In this document: in pieces, positions 43,932-52,784 of the stretch
Layout: each line of letters opens with the position of its first letter
Numbering within the stretch: position 1 is the stretch's first letter
Assembly (NCBI RefSeq): GCF_020447205.1
Contig: NZ_JAJAEL010000039.1
Location: 302,627 to 366,626 of the forward strand
DNA from: Thalassolituus alkanivorans
Lineage (GTDB): Bacteria; Pseudomonadota; Gammaproteobacteria; Pseudomonadales; Oceanobacteraceae
Direction of reading: 5' to 3'
DNA: 64,000 nucleotides
Position numbers and translations under genes: made by a program
Notes under the pieces: model-generated
Database searches by the model: none
What the model was told of the DNA's origin: nothing
The model's input: only the letters and a program-made list of their open reading frames with translations

Positions 43932-45269
43932 TCACTCTGAAATCCGGCTATTGCTGCCTGTGGCAGCATTCTGGCTGTTGGTGTTGGCAGCGCTAAAACT
44001 GCGGATAGTCTGGCTGTCGCTCAGCCATTGGATCTGTGCCTGACGATAATCACCGGTTAATTCAATACCGGCCTGCAGGCTGGCGGCCCATTGTGCGGAG
44101 GCCTGAATATAAGCACTGGTGCTGAGGTCGCCGTTGGTCCATTGCTGTTGCAGCAGTTGCGCACTGCGCTGGCCGCCATCGGACATCAGCGCATGCCATT
44201 GTTCAACCTGACGGCGGTACGCCAGAACCCGGCTGTAGCTGGCGCGCAGCTGTTGCTGCTGTTGTTGCAGGCTGGCATAGAACTCCGCTTCGGCCTGCAG
44301 GGTTTCGCCATCGGCTGCGGCCGCGGCCTGGCGGTAAGAGCTGCGTACATTGAGCGGTAAAGACAGGGCCAGCCCTAATACATCTTCCTCGCCACTGCGC
44401 CCGGCACTGATGCCAATCGTTGGTTCGGCGCGCAGGCTGTCGCGGCTCAGTTGCGCGCGCTGCTGCTCGGCCAGCCAGAACAGTCGTGCGCTTTCACTCT
44501 GCGGATGCGACAGCGCCAGTTGCTTAAGCTGCGCATTATTTAATGGCTGCGCCGGTAATTGTTGCGCACTGTTATCCAGCTGCTGAATGAGTGCACTGAG
44601 GTATTGCGGCTGTTGCTGCCAGTCGGGTAAGAGGCTGGATAATTGCGCGGCCGCGGCGCTTAATTCCGCCTGGCTGGCGGCAATATCGGCCAACAGTGAG
44701 CTTTGCGCCAGCAGCGCCAGTTCGGCATCCAGTGCACTTAAATCACCGAGGCGGCGACGCTGCTGAATCAGTTGCGTCAGCGTCTGCCGTTGCTGCTGTA
44801 AACGCTGCATTAACTGATCGCGCTGCTGCGCACTCTGGTAACGCACAATGGCCGCCAAGGCGTCGGCGGTGGTTTGCTGCAGGCTTTGCTGATACTGCTG
44901 CTCCGCCTGCTGTTGCAGAAATTGCTGTTGCTGGCTGCGCGCTGCACGCTGATTCCACCAGTCGATTTTCTGGCTGATTTCCAGCGCATAATTATTATTA
45001 CTGCCTTCCTGCTCCAGCCGGGTTTGTAATTCCGGGTTATACAGCGGCTGAGTGGCGGCCTGGCTCCATAATGCGCGGCTGTTTTTTTGTGCGGAAGCTG
45101 CTTTTACCTGCGGTGTCTGCATGATGCTGCTTTGCAGCCAGAGACGTGCAGCATCGTTATCCGGACTGCTGCTGTTTACCGCTTTGGGCGGATTTATGCT
45201 GTCTGACGCATACGCGGGTATGGTCAGGGTGCTGGCGATAAAAAACGCCATTACCGGGATAATATTCAT
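43932..45269 (-). CDS. TolC-family outer-membrane factor, CzcC-like (system 2)
   Basis: A 445-aa channel subunit with signal peptide (MAFFIASTLTIPAYASD). Very Gln/Ala-rich helices (RSQQQQFLQQQAEQQYQQSLQQ in parts) and the CzcC-like DVLGLALSLPLNVRSSYR segment (about 310-327). Preceded by AGGAATAACCC. First of the outer-membrane factor, adaptor, pump trio of system 2; the CzcI-like gene lies 88 bp upstream. Confidence 0.87.
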   Translation of the reverse strand: MNIIPVMAFFIASTLTIPAYASDSINPPKAVNSSSPDNDAARLWLQSSIMQTPQVKAASAQKNSRALWSQAATQPLYNPELQTRLEQEGSNNNYALEISQKIDWWNQRAARSQQQQFLQQQAEQQYQQSLQQTTADALAAIVRYQSAQQRDQLMQRLQQQRQTLTQLIQQRRRLGDLSALDAELALLAQSSLLADIAASQAELSAAAAQLSSLLPDWQQQPQYLSALIQQLDNSAQQLPAQPLNNAQLKQLALSHPQSESARLFWLAEQQRAQLSRDSLRAEPTIGISAGRSGEEDVLGLALSLPLNVRSSYRQAAAAADGETLQAEAEFYASLQQQQQQLRASYSRVLAYRRQVEQWHALMSDGGQRSAQLLQQQWTNGDLSTSAYIQASAQWAASLQAGIELTGDYRQAQIQWLSDSQTIRSFSAANTNSQNAATGSNSRISE

Positions 45270-45357
45270 GGGTTATTCCTGAATAAAAAATACGATAAGC
45301 CACCGGCAGTACAAACATCGGCACTGTTGGTTCGCGGCAGCGGTTAAACGCGGTTAT

Positions 45358-45726
45358 TCAGGAAACAATCGGAGGGCGCAGGTGTGGGCTGAGGGCACGT
45401 ACAATCATAGTGCGGGTGTAATCGTTGTGCAGGCTGCCAGTCTGGTTGGCGGCCGCCAGCGCATCGTTAACCGGCAGGGATAACGGCGTGTGGGCATGAC
45501 AATGACAGCAGTGGCTGCAGTCGTGCTGGGCCTGATTGTCGCTGTTCAGGCTATGGGAGTCATTGGCGAGGGTATTGGCCAGATCGTCATGGTGCGCAGG
45601 CTGGTGTTCGCTCAGATGAGCGGCAGCCGAACGCTCGAAGGTTTCATGCACATCCGCCAACGCCGCAACCGACTGAAACAGGGTCAGCAGTAATAAGGCG
45701 ATATTTAACAGGCGGTTATTGCGCAT
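45358..45726 (-). CDS. CzcI-like exported metal-binding protein
   Basis: A 122-aa exported protein: signal peptide LLNIALLLLTLFQSVAALA, then a His-rich segment (SEHQPAHHDD) and a compact Cys/His motif, HDCSHCCHCHAH (about 68-79), well suited to binding soft metal ions. By position (before CzcC-like, CzcB-like and CzcA-like genes) and composition it resembles CzcI/DUF2946-type regulators of heavy-metal efflux. Probably a periplasmic metal sensor or chaperone. Confidence 0.72.
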   Translation of the reverse strand: MRNNRLLNIALLLLTLFQSVAALADVHETFERSAAAHLSEHQPAHHDDLANTLANDSHSLNSDNQAQHDCSHCCHCHAHTPLSLPVNDALAAANQTGSLHNDYTRTMIVRALSPHLRPPIVS

Positions 45727-45752
45727 AAATAAACAGCAGATTTATCAGTAGA

Positions 45753-45796
45753 TACTGCGCATAGTAGAGCGGTGTTTAACCGGCGTCTACTGCGCA
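45753..45796 (-). promoter_or_regulatory. Direct repeat upstream of the metal efflux operon 2
   Basis: TACTGCGCA occurs at 45753-45761 and 45788-45796, 35 bp apart, in the region upstream of the CzcI-like start (45726). Such spacing would place two factors on the same side of the helix roughly three turns apart. Candidate regulator sites; no family is assigned. Confidence 0.3.
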
Positions 45797-45941
45797 GGCG
45801 TCAGGAAATGTCACCGCCCTTCAGTTTTGCCGTTGACGGCCGATATTAATATTACCTTCATAAAAAGCACGGTTGTGGTTTGTTATCTGCTACCTGTTCG
45901 TAGTGGCCTGTTAACAGTCCCTGATGCTTAGGGTTGTGTCT

Positions 45942-46343
45942 ATGTCAGATATTCGTATATCCGCTGCCGGTTCGGTCAATAAGCCCGTGAGCAGCGAACA
46001 GGTTGCGGCGGAAAAACCGGCGAAAACCGCGTCTGCCAGTACTGATGCGCAGGGTGAAGCTGTGCACTTATCGGCTGCTGCGCTGAATCAGCTGCGTGCC
46101 GAACAGAGTGATACCCAGGCCAGTGAAGAGCATCCGCTCGACCGTATTATTAAAGACTTACAGGAACGTATTGCCGAAGTGCAGCGCCAGTTACAGGCGC
46201 TGGATGCTGTGGCAAGCGAAGGCGAGGAAGCCGATACCACCCGACAGGCTCGTCAGATGTTGCTGGACGAGCTGGCGCAGTTGAATGCCGCGCTCAGCCA
46301 GACGCTGACGCAGAAGCTGGAGTCCCTGCGCCAGTCGGGTTGA
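45942..46343 (+). CDS. Hypothetical coiled-coil protein
   Basis: A 133-aa soluble protein from the ATG at 45942 (MSDIRISAAGSVNKPVS). Low-complexity N-terminal half rich in Ala, Ser and Glu. VHLSAAALNQLRAEQ (about 42-56) recalls the motif of FlgM and flagellar hook-associated small proteins, but the match is weak. The C-terminal half is a clear coiled coil (DRIIKDLQERIAEVQRQLQALDAV; LLDELAQLNAALSQTLTQKLESLR). No flagellar genes nearby. Function unknown. Confidence 0.65.
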   Translation: MSDIRISAAGSVNKPVSSEQVAAEKPAKTASASTDAQGEAVHLSAAALNQLRAEQSDTQASEEHPLDRIIKDLQERIAEVQRQLQALDAVASEGEEADTTRQARQMLLDELAQLNAALSQTLTQKLESLRQSG

Positions 46344-46375
46344 GGTCGTTGAAGTAATATCGGACGTCTGACTTT

Positions 46376-47287
46376 TTATTCCTCAGCGCCATACGGATGA
46401 TGCTTTCTCCAGTGCCGGGCAATATCCGCGCGGCGGCATACCCAGACCTTATCGTGGCGCTGAATATAATCGAGAAAATCCGCCAGTGCGGCCGCGCGTC
46501 CCGGCCGACCGGCTAAGCGGCAGTGCAGACCAATGCTGAGCATTTTCGGGCTGTCTTTGCCTTCGGCGTAGAGCACGTCGAAGCTGTCTTTTAAATACTG
46601 ATAAAACTGCTTACCGCTGTTAAAGCCCTGGCTGGTGGCAAAGCGCATATCGTTGGCATCCAGTGTGTAGGGCACAATTAAATGCGGCTTGCCGCCTTCT
46701 TCCACCCAGTAGGGCAGATCGTCGGCGTAGCTGTCGGCGTCGTATAACAGGTCGGCCTCTTCGCAGGCGAGGCGGCGGGTATTGGGGCTCATGCGGCCGG
46801 TATACCAGCCTTCCGGGAAGCTGCCGGTCAGGCGTTTATGAATATCCAGCGCTTCGCGGATATGGGCGCGTTCAACCTCTTCCGGCACGTATTGATAGTC
46901 GATCCACTTCAGACCGTGGGAGGCGATTTCCCAGTCGGCTTTCAGCATGGCATCCACCACCTGCGGATTGCGCTCCATGGCGGTGGCTACACCGAATACG
47001 GTTACCGGCAGTTCACGCTCGGTAAACATGCGGTGCAGACGCCAGAAGCCGGCGCGGGAGCCGTATTCGTAGATGGATTCCATATTCATATGGCGCACGC
47101 CTTCCAGCGCCTGAGCGCCGACAATTTCAGATAAAAAGGCTTCTGAGGCTTTGTCGCCATGGAGGATGCAGTTCTCGCCGCCTTCCTCGTAATTAATCAC
47201 AAACTGCACGGCGATACGGGCCTTGTGTGGCCACTTTACGCTGGGGATATCGGCGCCGTAACCGATCATGTCGCGGGGGTAGGTCAT
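46376..47287 (-). CDS. puuE: Allantoinase PuuE (polysaccharide-deacetylase fold)
   Basis: A 303-aa enzyme hydrolysing allantoin to allantoate in purine breakdown. It matches the cofactor-independent PuuE family throughout: MTYPRDMIGYGADIPSVKWP at the start, FVINYEEGGENCILHGD (about 29-45), WEIASHGLKWIDY (about 138-150), GWYTGRMSPNTR (about 180-191) and IGLHCRLAGRPGRAAAL (about 252-268). The family length is about 300. It stands alone here, with no other purine-catabolism gene adjacent. An imperfect palindrome lies 13 bp upstream of the start. Confidence 0.93.
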   Translation of the reverse strand: MTYPRDMIGYGADIPSVKWPHKARIAVQFVINYEEGGENCILHGDKASEAFLSEIVGAQALEGVRHMNMESIYEYGSRAGFWRLHRMFTERELPVTVFGVATAMERNPQVVDAMLKADWEIASHGLKWIDYQYVPEEVERAHIREALDIHKRLTGSFPEGWYTGRMSPNTRRLACEEADLLYDADSYADDLPYWVEEGGKPHLIVPYTLDANDMRFATSQGFNSGKQFYQYLKDSFDVLYAEGKDSPKMLSIGLHCRLAGRPGRAAALADFLDYIQRHDKVWVCRRADIARHWRKHHPYGAEE

Positions 47288-47300
47288 GAAACACCTGAAA

Positions 47301-47320
47301 AGCTGACTGATTAGTCAGCT
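47301..47320. promoter_or_regulatory. Operator-like palindrome upstream of puuE
   Basis: AGCTGACT and AGTCAGCT form an 8-bp inverted repeat around GATT, 13 bp upstream of the allantoinase ATG. The size and spacing suit a TetR- or GntR-type operator. The regulator is not visible nearby. Confidence 0.45.
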
Positions 47321-47487
47321 GAGTTTAGCGCTAAACCCGGCGACTTGGCAGCGGGCAAAGTGAGCATTTATGGATGACGCGCAGCGATCCGGAAATCTGG
47401 CGAACAGACTGTTGATAAAGTAATTATTGATATTCGCAGATCAGCACAGGCATATTGCGCCTCTTTCGCGGTTTATTCAGGAATACC

Positions 47488-48090
47488 ATGTCTCTGTTGT
47501 TGGCGATGTTATCTTTCTCGTTCGTGATGTCGATATCACCGGGGCCGGTGAATATGGTGATTCTCTCTTCCGGTGCCAGTTACGGCGTCCGCCAGACCTT
47601 TTCTTTTGTCTCCGGTGCCACTCTGGGCTTCACGCTGCTGTTGCTCTGTATCGGTCTTGGGCTGTATGAGGTCGTACAGCTGTTCCCGGATTTTCTGCGC
47701 TATCTGGCACTTGCCGGGGCGGCCTTCATTGTTTATCTCGGTTATCTGATTGCGTCAGCGGCACCAAAGCTCAGCATCGAAAAGCAGAAGCGGCCAACCT
47801 TTATTCAGGGCTTTTTATTGCAGTGGCTTAACCCAAAAGCCTGGATGGCCTGCATGTCGGGGGTGTCGTTATTCTCAGCGCCAGAGGGATATCAGCAGTT
47901 TCTGAGCTTTCTGCTGCTGTATTTTCTGGTGTGTTATGCCTCGCTGTTCAGCTGGTCATTGCTTGGCGACCGGGCGGCGCAGCTGCTTAACAGCGAAGCC
48001 CGTTTACGGCTGTTTAATCGTCTGATGGGCGGTCTGTTAATCCTGACCGCCTGTTTCCTGCTGTACGTGCAGTTTTCCGCCAGCCGTTAA
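47488..48090 (+). CDS. LysE/RhtB-family exporter
   Basis: A 200-aa membrane exporter from the ATG at 47488 (MSLLLAMLSFSFVMSISPGPVNMVILSSG), with AGGAATACC just upstream. Conserved FSFVMSISPGPVNMVI and QGFLLQWLNPKAWMACMSGV (about 113-132). Six hydrophobic segments. The substrate is probably an amino acid or metabolite. It converges on a LysR gene with 12 bp between stops. Confidence 0.87.
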   Translation: MSLLLAMLSFSFVMSISPGPVNMVILSSGASYGVRQTFSFVSGATLGFTLLLLCIGLGLYEVVQLFPDFLRYLALAGAAFIVYLGYLIASAAPKLSIEKQKRPTFIQGFLLQWLNPKAWMACMSGVSLFSAPEGYQQFLSFLLLYFLVCYASLFSWSLLGDRAAQLLNSEARLRLFNRLMGGLLILTACFLLYVQFSASR

Positions 48091-48102
48091 TTAGGCCGCC
48101 GC

Positions 48103-49029
48103 TCAGCTGAAGTTTTGTGGCGGTATAAACTGCTCGGGATGTAAATCAACAATCTCCTGCAACTGGGCGCGCAGCCAGCGCTGTAAGGGCCGCTGATGAT
48201 TACGCTGATGCCAGGCCATACTGATCGGTACCGGCGGTATGGCCAGCGGCGGTTGTTTAGCCACCAGTTGGCCGCTGCGTACAGTGGCGGCAACCACCGG
48301 CCAGGGCAGGGTGCAGAGCAATTGGGTCGTGGGCAGCAGCATTAAGGCGCTGGCGAAGCTGTTGACGGTCATGGCGATACGCCGGTTCTGACCACGGGCC
48401 GCCAGCTGCGTATCGACCTGACCACGGGCGTCGCCTGACAGTGATACCAGCAGGTGTTCAGCCTGCAGAAAAGCTTCTTCCGTTAGCGGCTGCTGTGCCA
48501 GTGCATGGCTGGCGCTCATCACACAGACAAAATGATTGTGAAACATCCGCTGCTGGTGAACCTGACGGTGTGAGCCGGCAAAGTAATCGAATACCAGATC
48601 GGCATCGGCCTCCAGCAGCTGGGTCATACCATCACCGCGGAAAGGCACGGCGTGCAGGTTAAGCAGGGGCGCCAGCTGTTCGGTGCGGGCGCGCAGGCGT
48701 GGCCAGAGAAAAGCGGCGGTGCCGTCGGTCATGGCGATGCGGAGGGTATCGCTGGCGCTCGCCGGGTCGAAATCCTGTTCATTCAGCGCGCTACTGATGA
48801 CTTCCAGCGGCTGGTGGATCTGCGCCCACAGGCGCTCGGCGGCCGGCGTCGGACGGATACCGCGGCCATCTTTGATAAATAACGGATCACGCCACTGGTG
48901 GCGCATACGTGAGACGGCATTGGATACCGCAGGCTGGGTCATCGCCAGCTGACGGGCCGCCGCTGAGACAGATTGCTCCTGCATGATGCAGTCAAAAATC
49001 ACCAGCAGATTAAGATCGGTACGGGCCAT
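48103..49029 (-). CDS. LysR-family transcriptional regulator
   Basis: A 308-aa regulator of the NodD/SyrM-like LysR subgroup: LNLLVIFDCIMQEQSVSAAARQLAMTQPAVSNAVSRMRHQWRDPLFIKDGRG at the N-terminus (in parts; about 5-57), then effector domain with LRIAMTDGTAAFLWPRL. Divergent from the quinone oxidoreductase gene at 49180 (150-bp gap), its likely target. Confidence 0.9.
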   Translation of the reverse strand: MARTDLNLLVIFDCIMQEQSVSAAARQLAMTQPAVSNAVSRMRHQWRDPLFIKDGRGIRPTPAAERLWAQIHQPLEVISSALNEQDFDPASASDTLRIAMTDGTAAFLWPRLRARTEQLAPLLNLHAVPFRGDGMTQLLEADADLVFDYFAGSHRQVHQQRMFHNHFVCVMSASHALAQQPLTEEAFLQAEHLLVSLSGDARGQVDTQLAARGQNRRIAMTVNSFASALMLLPTTQLLCTLPWPVVAATVRSGQLVAKQPPLAIPPVPISMAWHQRNHQRPLQRWLRAQLQEIVDLHPEQFIPPQNFS

Positions 49030-49179
49030 AGCGGGTCCTGTGCTGCGCTTTAATTCATCATAAATATCAATGATTCGTATGTTATTAATAAATTATTCGC
49101 TATGAAAGTGGCTTTGCATAATGACCTCATCAAACAGACAACAGTGTCTGCCCAACGACATCAGAAATGAGGAACGACT

Positions 49180-50136
49180 ATGCAAGCCATCGTGATCAAC
49201 CAATACGGAAACGCCACCAACCTGCAGCCTGCTGTGCTGGACAAACCAACCCCGGCCGCTGGTCAGGTGCTGATCCGCGTCGCCGCCGCAGGCCTGAACC
49301 CGGTCGATTTCCACGTCCGCAACGGCATGCTGGCCGGTACTGATACCCATCAGCTGCCGCTGGTGCTGGGCTGGGATGCCTCCGGAGTGATTGAAACCCT
49401 GGGCAGTGGTGTACAGAACTGGCAGGTGGGTGATGCGGTGATGGTACACACGCCGATCAGCCTGCAGGGCACTTACAGTGAATACATTGTGGCCGATGCC
49501 AGCCTGCTGGCTGCTAAGCCGGCCAGTCTGACTCTGCTGCAGGCGGCGGCGCTGCCTCTGGCCGGACTTACTGCCTGGCAGGGGATGATGGTTGATGGCC
49601 AGCTGCAGGCCGGTCAGCGTGTGCTGATTCACAATGCCAGCGGCGGGGTCGGCAGCTTTGCCGTACAGCTGGCGAAAGCCGCGGGTGCCCATGTGACGGC
49701 CACGGCCTCCGGACGCAAACGTGATCTGGTGCTGGCGCTGGGCGCTGACCGTTTTGTTGATTACACCCAGGCGCCGTTCGAGCAACAGTTAGCCGCAGAG
49801 GAAGCCTTTGATCTGGTGTTTGCTGCCACCGGCGGTAATGACGTACTGCCGCGTTCTTTAGCGCTGATTAAGCGTGGTGGTCATCTGATTTCCACCTTCG
49901 ATGAAATGGACGAAGCTCAGGCACAGGCCGCTGGTGTGCATTACCAGCGCATGTGGGTTCACCCCGATGGTGCGCAGCTGCAGGAACTTGGCCGCCTGGC
50001 CGATGAGGGAAAACTTAAGGTAGTGCTGGATTCGGTATTTCCGTTAGCCGAGGCGCAGGCTGCGCATCGTCATCTGGAAAGTCAGAAGGTGGTGGGTAAG
50101 TCGGTGCTGAATATTGATCCGGCCATCATCGCCTGA
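49180..50136 (+). CDS. NADP-dependent medium-chain oxidoreductase (quinone reductase-like)
   Basis: A 318-aa zinc-independent MDR-family enzyme: VLIRVAAAGLNPVDFHVRNG (about 30-49), the GroES-like part with VLGWDASGVIETLGSGV (about 65-81), and the nucleotide-binding fold VLIHNASGGVGSFAVQLAKAAGAHVTATAS (about 148-177). The usual zinc-binding Cys/His set is absent, as expected for quinone/enone reductases. GAGGAACGACT precedes the ATG. Divergent from a LysR gene. Confidence 0.9.
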   Translation: MQAIVINQYGNATNLQPAVLDKPTPAAGQVLIRVAAAGLNPVDFHVRNGMLAGTDTHQLPLVLGWDASGVIETLGSGVQNWQVGDAVMVHTPISLQGTYSEYIVADASLLAAKPASLTLLQAAALPLAGLTAWQGMMVDGQLQAGQRVLIHNASGGVGSFAVQLAKAAGAHVTATASGRKRDLVLALGADRFVDYTQAPFEQQLAAEEAFDLVFAATGGNDVLPRSLALIKRGGHLISTFDEMDEAQAQAAGVHYQRMWVHPDGAQLQELGRLADEGKLKVVLDSVFPLAEAQAAHRHLESQKVVGKSVLNIDPAIIA

Positions 50137-50161
50137 AGGCTGTCTGCAGCGAAATCCTGAA

Positions 50162-50194
50162 ATAAAAAGCAGACAGGCCGCAAAGCCTGTCTGC
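50162..50194. terminator. Terminator between the oxidoreductase and lipase genes
   Basis: GCAGACAGGC and GCCTGTCTGC form a 10-bp stem around CGCAAA. On the minus strand it is followed by TTTTTATTT, so it is the intrinsic terminator of the lipase transcript, and may also stop the convergent one. Confidence 0.85.
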
Positions 50195-50200
50195 AAACCA

Positions 50201-51265
50201 TCAGTTAACGGAGTTGAATACCAGATTCGACATGGTCTGGTTATCCGAACCCGGTACGGTGTTGTAGGTGCTCTTCCACAGCCACCAACCGCTGGTGGTG
50301 GTCTGGGTAGCAAAAGACACATTCACGCCCGGATTCAGGTTGTTGTTTACATAGCTCAGCAGCACGCCGCTCTGATTGCCGATGGTACCGCCGTGGTGGG
50401 TGTCGCTGCCCATCAGTACCGGATAGTGGTTGTACCAGAGAGAGTCAGGAGCGCTGACGCTGGTCTGCTCACCGTCGAGGGCGCGGTAGCCCACACAGCT
50501 GTCGACCGCTTTAATGGCATTACCACCACAGGAAGAATGCAGGGACACAACGCCATCATCGGTACCCGGCAGGAAGCCACCGGTAGCACCCAGATATTCA
50601 CTGCCACCGCCAACAAAACGCAGACGCGGTACGCTGTTCGGTGCCATCGCGGTCTGACGGGCAACCGCCGGGCGCAGGTCACGCAACACGCCGAGTTTTT
50701 CCGGGGTTACGGTAAAGCCCAGCCAGGCGTTAACCGCGGCACGGATAGGGGCGGTCAGCCAGCTGCTGCTGCCCGCCACATCCAGCGCCAGATCGGCCAG
50801 TTCAGAACCACCGCCGGCACCGGCAAAGTCGAACACCGCGAGAATATTCAGCGGCTGCAGGCCAGCGGCTTCGGTCCAGACATCCTGCTGATCCAGCATA
50901 TAGCGCGTTACCAGATCGCCGGTGGAATGGGTGGCCAGCACACAACCGTTATTGCAGAAACCCGTGCGCGCCCACTGCATTACCTTGTTGTAGGCACGTT
51001 GTGCGGTGTCGGCGTTAAGGCGGCTTTTCGAACTCCAGTCGAGGCGGTCATCGGCATACTGGCCCCAGAACGCTGACCAGTAATTGGCACCGTCGCTGGT
51101 AACTTCCTGTGGGGTTACGCTGTCGCGCATCAGCTGGGCCGGCTGTAAGCCGTGTACCAGAATCACATTTTTACCAGCCATCTGTGCCTGCGCCTGGGCG
51201 CTCAGCAAGGTGGCTGCGGTTAAACATACAGCGGTGATTGCCATCTTTATTTTTATCGTCAGCAT
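50201..51265 (-). CDS. Secreted triacylglycerol lipase-like alpha/beta hydrolase
   Basis: A 354-aa secreted hydrolase with signal peptide (ITAVCLTAATLLSAQAQAQ). Oxyanion region NVILVHGLQPAQL (about 33-45). Nucleophile elbow ATHSTGDLV (HSxG, a variant of GHSxG) near residue 114; candidate acid in PGTDDGVVSLHSSCGG (about 232-247) and base in SDTHHGGTIGNQ (about 292-303). Two Cys pairs (NNGCVL; DSCVGY) fit an extracellular enzyme. AGGAGAGACTGA precedes the ATG. Co-transcribed with the anchored protein upstream (22-bp gap). Confidence 0.82.
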   Translation of the reverse strand: MLTIKIKMAITAVCLTAATLLSAQAQAQMAGKNVILVHGLQPAQLMRDSVTPQEVTSDGANYWSAFWGQYADDRLDWSSKSRLNADTAQRAYNKVMQWARTGFCNNGCVLATHSTGDLVTRYMLDQQDVWTEAAGLQPLNILAVFDFAGAGGGSELADLALDVAGSSSWLTAPIRAAVNAWLGFTVTPEKLGVLRDLRPAVARQTAMAPNSVPRLRFVGGGSEYLGATGGFLPGTDDGVVSLHSSCGGNAIKAVDSCVGYRALDGEQTSVSAPDSLWYNHYPVLMGSDTHHGGTIGNQSGVLLSYVNNNLNPGVNVSFATQTTTSGWWLWKSTYNTVPGSDNQTMSNLVFNSVN

Positions 51266-51287
51266 TCAGTCTCTCCTGTGGTTTTAA

Positions 51288-52382
51288 TTACTGGGGCGAG
51301 CCCAGCGATTGCAGAAATTGCAGACGCGATAAGGTCTGCTCATCCTGAAAAGGAATAGGTGAAAAGCGCGAGGGATCGACGTTTTTAACCGCGTAAAAAT
51401 CATCCCGGCTGAAGCCCCACTGCACCTCAGGGCCGGGTTTTTCCGGCATCTTGCGCAGTTGCAGATTGCCGATCCATAAATTCTGAATGCCGTCTAAGTT
51501 GTACAGCAGCGAGCCGTGTACGCGCAGTTCCAGCGTACCGCTGCTACCTATCCGCCCTTTGCCCTGTAAATAGGCCAGTGGCTTTTTATCGGCATAGTGC
51601 AGGCTGGCGGCGAGCTTGTAGTAACCGGCGGCGGCTTTTTCAATATTGACCGGAATTACCAGTTCGTTGTCGTCGACATAGGGCGTGCCGGTACCGATAA
51701 TTTCGGCGACGGCGGTAAAGACCTGAAACGGCGCGCTCTGGTGCAGGGTTGAGCCATCGCTCAGCTGCAGCTCCGCCACCAGATTAAGTTCGGCCGGCCA
51801 GTTGTCGCTGCTGCTGAAGCGGGTTTGCAGGCGTTGTTCGTTGCTGTTGTTCCCCGCTTGGGTGTTCTGTGCCTGGCTGTTTTGTACGTCGGTCTGTGGC
51901 ATCAGCAGCACGGCATTGTTGTTATCGCGCACGCTCAGGGTCAGGCCGCTCAGCTGGCTGAACAGCGCATCGTCTCCGGACAGCACAATGTCGGCTTCTA
52001 TCGGTTCTTCCTGACGGTAGCGGTAGGCCGACAACTGAATGCTCAGCTGGCCGGGCAGGCCGACCGTATTCAGGTCGCGTACGCTGTGAGCGCCGGCGTT
52101 TGGCTGCAGCAACTCGGTTTGCTGGCTGCCCAGCGGAATGGAATAAGACGGATACTGGCTGCTGACCTGATAGGCGGCGGCGACCTGCGTCATGGCTTGT
52201 TGCATGGCGGCTGGCAGAGGTTGCGGAGCCTGAATCACGGGGGCGTTCACAGGCTCGCTGCTGACGCTGTCGGCAACGGCAGGTAAGGATTCCTGGCTGA
52301 TCATGGCCACAGGCTGTTGGCGCAGACCCAGTAACAGGCCCACTAACAGAACAAGGGCAATCAGAGGTATCCAGACTTTCAT
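51288..52382 (-). CDS. Membrane-anchored periplasmic protein, possible lipase partner
   Basis: A 364-aa protein with one N-terminal membrane anchor (VWIPLIALVLLVGLLLGL, about 3-20), a Pro/Ser/Val-rich linker, and a beta-rich body: LPGQLSIQLSAYRYRQEEPIEADIVLSGDD (about 109-138) and VIPVNIEKAAAGYYKLAASLHYADKKPLAYLQGKGRIG in separate strands, Ig-like. Position and topology recall lipase-specific foldases (Lif), but the Lif signature is absent. I therefore call it an unassigned partner, perhaps a folding or secretion helper. The last residues (LQFLQSLGSPQ) are helical. Confidence 0.6.
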   Translation of the reverse strand: MKVWIPLIALVLLVGLLLGLRQQPVAMISQESLPAVADSVSSEPVNAPVIQAPQPLPAAMQQAMTQVAAAYQVSSQYPSYSIPLGSQQTELLQPNAGAHSVRDLNTVGLPGQLSIQLSAYRYRQEEPIEADIVLSGDDALFSQLSGLTLSVRDNNNAVLLMPQTDVQNSQAQNTQAGNNSNEQRLQTRFSSSDNWPAELNLVAELQLSDGSTLHQSAPFQVFTAVAEIIGTGTPYVDDNELVIPVNIEKAAAGYYKLAASLHYADKKPLAYLQGKGRIGSSGTLELRVHGSLLYNLDGIQNLWIGNLQLRKMPEKPGPEVQWGFSRDDFYAVKNVDPSRFSPIPFQDEQTLSRLQFLQSLGSPQ

Positions 52383-52781
52383 CAGAGTGTTCCGGTTGTT
52401 TTTATTGTGCCGGACACGTTAGAGCAAGGCGGCCTGATTGAAAAATTATGGACTGGTACTTTGGTGTAGGTTTGCTATTGATGCATCTGACAGTCTGGCG
52501 CGAATATTCCTCTATAACCTTTCTTCTGTGAGAGAAAAGCACACGTTTGACATGATTACTGAATCTTATGCATTAGTTGTCCTGTCAGGTCATATTGCTC
52601 AGAAAACTCCCGTAACCAAACGCTACATTCGATTACAAAATGCTGGCGTAATTTGCGGCGGATCAGTACCTGGCGGGGATTCCTCTTATCCGGCCATATG
52701 ATCAGGTTGTGAAGCGCGCACGGCATTGGATTTCATGCCAAAGTATTATTCCTGTCAGGCAACATAAAACAATAAAGGCTG
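52383..52781. other. Intergenic region upstream of the IMPa-like gene
   Basis: About 400 bp separating divergent genes. An 87-codon plus-strand frame (52438-52701) has no ribosome site and no resemblance to a known protein. The region must contain the promoters of the protease gene and of the lipase operon. No repeat or operator was recognised. Confidence 0.45.
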
Positions 52782-52784
52782 ATG

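Noticed and set aside
51288..52382. Lipase-specific foldase (Lif)
   Set aside because: Topology and position fit, but the helical repeats and conserved motif of Lif are missing and the body looks beta-rich.
52438..52701. 87-codon plus-strand frame upstream of the metalloprotease gene
   Set aside because: No ribosome site or recognisable family; probably chance.
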